The notes beneath the pieces were generated by a model. The model did not search any database and was not told the DNA's origin. It saw nothing but the letters and a program-made list of their open reading frames with translations. Below, piece after piece: positions 58,961 through 64,000 of a stretch of DNA of 64,000 nt. This DNA is from Craterostigma plantagineum (Eukaryota; Streptophyta; Magnoliopsida; Lamiales; Linderniaceae). How positions within the stretch are numbered: the first letter of the stretch is position 1; each line of letters opens with the position of its first letter. The stretch is taken from NCBI GenBank assembly GCA_027422505.1, contig JAPQWV010000018.1, forward strand, positions 15,580,001 through 15,644,000, given 5' to 3'. The position numbers and the translations under genes are program-made.

Positions 58961-59052
58961 TGAGAACCTTAGAAGATGTGCATAAGAATATTAAATTCTG
59001 GTAAGGTGATTGACATTAAATTCTGGTAAGGTGCTACCTGTTTCCGCGCCAG

Positions 59053-61830
59053 GTTTATTGGAGCTGACGCACGCTCAGAGTGACCTACGACAAGTATGGC
59101 CTTCATATATTGTAAATACAAGATGCTAAGCCTCATAGTTGGGAATACGTACATCCTTGCAATATTAGATGATACATGTTCCATCTGTTTCAAAAATTGT
59201 TGTATATGCCATGAGATGATCATCGAGGATGATCAACTTAGGCTCTTTACCTCGATTATATAGCAAAAGTTGTACTCCCTCCGTCCCAAACTGTTTTGGA
59301 CATTTTACTATATCGGGCGTCCCAAACCGTATTGGACATTTCCTTTTATAGCAAAAAACTACCACAAACAATCAATATAATACTGTAAAATATTCTTAAA
59401 AGACGTGCCAAAATATACACTTTTTCACCTTTTAATTGTACTATATTATTAAAATATTCAATCTCTTCAAAACCGTGTCATACCTCAAATATCCATAACC
59501 GTTTGGGACGGAGGTAGTATTTTATTTTATTTGTTCAACACCCTAAAAATTCCTTTTGTGCTCATTCAGTCTTACAATCTTACGTTTCTAGGGTCTTACC
59601 TCCTTACAGTTGTTTGACATTGTTGCAGTCCAATGCAGCCTTATAGTTCTAAAGACATATTAGCAGTCTTACGCAGTCTTACAATTTTCACATACCTATA
59701 TTCTTTAAGTCCAGTACTCTCACTAAGTGTTTGACAGCATTACAAGTCGGTCTTACAAGATTGCTTTACTTATCAACTTATATAATATATATTGGTAAGG
59801 CTGATATTGTAAAGTTATTTGCTGCGGTTAACATCAATTTTGTAAGACTGCTCCTAAAAATTGTATTATACGATAGAGGCATGCACTATATTATATTATA
59901 TTATATTGTATTATATTATATTATATTGTATCATATTATATTATATCGTATGATATTGTATTATATTATATTATAATATATTACATTATATAAATCTAAT
60001 ATAAAACCGAGTCGCACAATATTTTTGGAGTCACCTTTGTACGGTAGATATTTGGATATTAGTTATCAGCAACTCAGTTTTTGGATCCTACATGGAATCT
60101 AAAGTCTTTTGTGATGATGCAGATAAATAATTCATGTGTGAGGTTGCCGATTGCTCAACTATGTTGGTTTAAAGTCCAAGAATCCAAGCCTGTTAAGCGA
60201 ATAATTTTTGGAGGTGACGCACACTCGGAGCGACCTACGACAACTATTGCTTCATATATGTAAATACACGATGCTAAACCTCATAGTTGGGAATACGCCA
60301 TCCTTGAAATATTACATGATACATGTTCTCTCTGTTTCAAAATTTGTTAGCCATGAGATGATCATCGAGGATGATCAACTTAGGCCCTTTACCTCGATTA
60401 TATGGCAAAAGTTGTATTTTTTTTATTTGTTCAACACCCTAAAAAAATTCCTTTTGTACTCCAACAATCTTACAATCTACGTTTTCAGGGTTTTACCTCC
60501 TTACAGTTGTATTGACATTGTTGCAGTCCTACGAGCCTTATAGTTCTAAAAACATATTAGCAGTCTTACGCAGTCTTAGAATTTTCACATACCTATATTC
60601 TTTAAGTCAAGTACTCTCACTAAGTGTTTGACAGTATTACAAGTCAGTCTTACAAGATTGCCTTACTTATCAACTTATATAATATATATTGGTAAGGCTC
60701 ATATTGCAAAGTTATTATTGCTATTTTGATAATGTTATTATCGCTACTGTTAACATCAATTTTGTAAGGCTGATCCTAAAAATTGTATTATACGATAGGC
60801 GAGGCATGCATTATATTATATTATATTATATTATATTATATTATATTATATTATATTATATTATATTATATTATATTATATTATATTATATTATATAAAT
60901 CTAATTATACAACCGAGTCGTACAATATTTTTGGAGTCACCTTCGTACGGCAGATATTTGGATATTAGTGGACTCGTTCTTCATCTTCTCAAGAACATAT
61001 TAGCAGTCTTACGCAATCTTACAATTTTCATATACTTATATTCTTTAAGTACAATACTCTCACTAACTATTTGACATTATTACAAGTCAGTCTTATAAGA
61101 GTGCTTTACTTATCAACTTATATAATATATATTGGTAAAACTGATATTGTAAGATTATTGTTGCTGCTTTTAATATCAATTTTGCAAGACTGCTCCTAAT
61201 AATTGTATTATACGATAAATGAGGCATCCATTATATTATATTATATTATATTATATTATATTATATTATATTATATTATATTATATTATATTATATTATA
61301 TTATATTATATTATATTATATTATATTATATTATATTATATTATATTATATAAATCTAATTATACAACCGAGTCGTACAATATTTTTGGAGTCACCTTTG
61401 TACTGCAGATATTTGGATATTAGTGGACTCCTCAAGAGTTTCTTCGTCTTCTCAAGAACATATTAGCAGTCTTACGCAATCTTACAATTTTCACATACTT
61501 ATATTCTTTAAGTACAATATTCTCACTAAGTGTTTGACAGTATTACAGGTCAGTCTTACAATACTGCTTTACTTATCAACTTATATAATATATATTAGCA
61601 AGACTGATATAGTAAGGTTATAGTTGCTGCTGTTAATATCAATTTCGCAAGGCTGTTAATAGTTGCTCCTAAAAATTGTATTATGCGATAGATGTGGCAT
61701 GCATTATTTATATTATATTATATTGTATTGTATTATGTTATGTTATGTTATGTTATGTTGTGTTGTCTTGTGTTGTGTTGTATTGTATTGTATTGTATTG
61801 TATTGTATTGTATTGTATATAATTAATTAA
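59053..61830 (+). repeat. Tandem array of 0.45-1.15 kb units with TTATA microsatellites
   Basis: A unit starting GGAGCTGACGCACGCTC at about 59058 recurs at about 60208. A shorter core starting CATATTAGCAGTCTTACGCA recurs at about 59657, 60552, 60996 and 61457. Each core ends in a pentanucleotide microsatellite: 59887-59993 (mixed), 60812-60895 (TTATA, about 17 copies), 61231-61350 (TTATA, 24 copies), 61708-61820 (TATTG/TGTTA variants). The ORFs across the microsatellites are artefacts of the five-base repeat. Confidence 0.9.
59275..59517. mobile_element. Stowaway-type MITE, 243 bp
   Basis: Ends CTCCCTCCGTCCCAAA and TTTGGGACGGAGGTAG with TA duplications at 59273-59274 and 59518-59519, the standard Stowaway (Tc1/mariner) structure. 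The homologous position in the next repeat unit (about 60412) has a single TA and no insert. Confidence 0.92.
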
Positions 61831-62551
61831 TATATAGTATATTATAAGTATTCGATGCGCGGTAAAAAGAAACGTTGCGGTCCCTTCAAGGTTTCCGGTC
61901 CATCAACTACCACTTCGCGACATATTAAATTACGGCTCTCAGTTTCGTGGTACAAGAATCTTGACGGTGCAATGAGTTATTGAAACTTGCAGTCCATCAA
62001 GAAAAATTTGCCACATATTTGTTTGCGGTAAAAAACACTCTGCACGGTTCGTCCAAGGTGTTCGGTCCATCAACTACCAAATTTATTTTGAAAGTCGATA
62101 AAATCTGACCAATACGTGAAGCATTGTACAAATCACTTTTAACATGTTTACAACATCTCTACATTTTATGCATTATTGACTCTCTTGCGTATCATCAATA
62201 AAATACTGTAAATAAAATTTACGATATATAAGAATATAATGATTACTCTAATTCTTTAATATCTATAAGACATAATGTTTTCCATGTGTTTTTAATAAGA
62301 ATATAATGATTATGACTCTAATTCGTTCACATCTGTGCGACGGAAAGAATGACGTTTAATTTTGTATGATTGTAAGATTGTAAGTCGGTGAGGCTGCACT
62401 ACTTAAACATTGTAAGACTCTACGATGCATGGCTATGAGTCTGGACTCGGTTACGCGACTGCACTACTTAAACATTATAAGACTGTAAGGCTGCACACTA
62501 CTTAAACATTGTAAGACTGTACGATGCACAACTATCAGACTGCAGTACTTA
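61831..62551. repeat. Degenerate short repeats
   Basis: Contains two related blocks with GGTCCATCAACTACCA (about 61909 and 62069), then three or four copies of a unit with CTGCACTACTTAAACATT and GTAAGACTGTACGATGCA (62390-62530). No gene. Confidence 0.6.
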
Positions 62552-63247
62552 GAGCATCTCCAACAGCTCGTGATAGCTGGCGTTGGACTCCATACATGGC
62601 GATAAATTGTCTCCAATCGGTCGCCAAACGTGATGCTAAATCTAGCGGGAGCTACAGCACCACGCTATCCTTAACGGGGCACTGTTCCACCGCCACTCTT
62701 TCTTTTTATTTTCTCTTTTTTTTTAATGTTTGTTGTATGAAATTTGGGGATGAAACAGATGAAGAAGCTGATAACGCGACGAGAGAGAATGACTTTTATG
62801 TTTTTTTTTTAATTTCTTTCCTATAAGTTTTTTTTTCTTTTGGTTTTTTGAAAGTGGGCGTTGCATTTAATATTCAATTAATTAATTTTCTGTTTATGTC
62901 TTTTCCTTTTTCTTCTCATTTTCTAAAAATAAAAATGAATCTTCATGGTTATTAATTTCGATAATTTTTATCACTATAATATTTAGATAATCTAATATTA
63001 TCTACTTTAGATTTTATAGGTACTTTAACTTCAAATGTCTTCTTACTTTTTTGTATTTGAGAATTTAGGTTTATTGTTTATTTTATAATTTAAATAATTT
63101 TCAACAATTTATTTAATTAAGCATTTTTATATAGAGAGAGGAAAATATAGAGGAAATGATTGAAGTTTAATGACACTGTTTGTACTGTAAATTTGGAGGA
63201 ATTGTACTGTTTCAACTCTATTCGTAGAGGAATGGTTGGAGATGTCC
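62552..63247. mobile_element. Harbinger-type MITE, 696 bp (GAGCATCTCCAA family)
   Basis: Termini GAGCATCTCCAA and TTGGAGATGTCC with TTA on both sides (62549-62551 and 63248-63250). The right 100 bp match the MITE at 8959-9516 (AAAATATAGAGGA, GGAGGAATTGTACTGTT). It interrupts a GTAAGACTG-type repeat that continues on the far side. Confidence 0.85.
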
Positions 63248-64000
63248 TTAGATATTGTAAGACTGTAAGACTGCACGGCTATGAGAATGTCGAATATGTT
63301 TTTCATTATTATTTTTATAAAAAGCTAAGGATGGTTCTGCAATTATACCACACAATAGGAAGAATGTTGTGTATGACAAAACCTGGCTAATAAAATATTG
63401 TTGAGGTGTCATTCCAGGAAAGCTTGGACATTGTTTTGGGTAAAATTGGTCAACATTTTGCTAATGTGGCGTCGGAGAACATAAATATGATTAATTTTCC
63501 ATTAGTTCATTAATAACAAATTAATCGCAAGGATTCTTGACTTTACTTTTACGAAATTAATATAAAAAAATACTAATAAGTTCCACAAACACGCATACTT
63601 ACCAAGAGTCACTTGACATTTTGTTTTCTTTGGAAGGTCTATACTGACAAATATCAAATGCTAAAATTTTCCTGCAAACATGATATAAGTTTGAGAGTCA
63701 TAAAAAATACTATAATTCATTCATTATTTCACTTACAAGCAACATTATATGAATATCATGAAGAATATCAACTGTTAGCTCCACGTCCCCTACAAATCCT
63801 ACAATGAGTTCTAGAAATGACAAGGCCATCACAAAAGATAAGAAAAAGAAAAGAGACTATGACAATGAAATATAAAGAGTAAGTAAAAGAGGAGGCGGAT
63901 AAGTTTGAAAATGATGTCGATGAGGAGATGATAAATGGAAGGAAGAAGTTTATCATTCACCCTTCTTCATTTTAGTTGGCTTATAAAGTTGAGGCCTTCA
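63248..64000. other. No recognisable gene
   Basis: AT-rich. Short open stretches at 63160-63390 and 63613-63807 have no recognisable content. Confidence 0.5.

Noticed and set aside
60689..61466. ORFs rich in Ile/Tyr/Leu
   Set aside because: Five-base TTATA repeat translated in a stop-free frame.
1..64000. tRNA, rRNA or other structured RNA genes
   Set aside because: None recognised by eye. The tRNA-like strings seen are retrotransposon primer sites. A tRNAscan/Infernal run would be decisive.

Overview
The window is nuclear DNA from a flowering plant, most likely a eudicot. It has plant-specific genes with short exons and GT-AG introns, long AT-rich spacers, and nested plant transposons (Ty1/copia of Sirevirus type, Ty3/gypsy, MULE, Helitron, and hAT, Harbinger and Stowaway MITEs). 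I cannot name the species. There are no prokaryotic, organellar or CRISPR signals. No cellular system I would call undescribed is visible. The most unusual content is the architecture of the nested retrotransposon between 21.5 and 47.7 kb.

Layout. 1-1.9 kb: 3' end of a broken copia element. 1.9-2.7 kb: end of a noncoding repeat family ('C'). 3.4-5.4 kb (minus): an intact six-exon WAT1-related (EamA) transporter gene. 6-17 kb: a repeat-rich region with a minus-strand Helitron (7846-10218), a long-TIR MULE full of TTTCGGTC palindromes (11.4-13.6 kb), and one GC-rich intronless gene (13824-14696) for an uncharacterised plant protein. 17.4-17.8 kb: hAT MITE. 18.2-21.2 kb: a short non-autonomous gypsy element with a minisatellite core. 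21.5-47.7 kb: repeat C interrupted by element A, a 22.3-kb LTR element (344-bp LTRs, target duplication AATGA) with gag-like sequence but no pol. A is itself invaded by minus-strand Sirevirus B (1.8-kb LTRs, target duplication AGCTA). A later illegitimate recombination duplicated A's leader and gag, left a chimeric LTR and a solo LTR, and was followed by a 270-bp conversion-like patch.

47.9-52.1 kb is the conserved gene island. A five-exon TGD4-like gene (lipid transfer at the plastid envelope) faces a seven-exon minus-strand gene for chloroplast co-chaperonin CPN10. Both could be spliced by eye into complete frames of 472 and 134 codons. As I recall, they match the adjacent Arabidopsis loci At2g44640 and At2g44650.

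53.5-59 kb is a graveyard of gene pieces, all on the plus strand: an RLCK-VII kinase pseudogene, a SUMO first exon, a frameshifted NF-YA gene with a tandemly duplicated exon, and an ABCF fragment. 59-62.5 kb is a tandem array carrying expanded TTATA-type microsatellites and a Stowaway MITE whose empty site survives in a sister repeat. The last 1.5 kb holds another Harbinger-type MITE and otherwise featureless AT-rich DNA.

The surviving genes (WAT1-related, the 290-codon gene, TGD4-like, CPN10) are not an operon and share no pathway beyond the plastid location of the last two.
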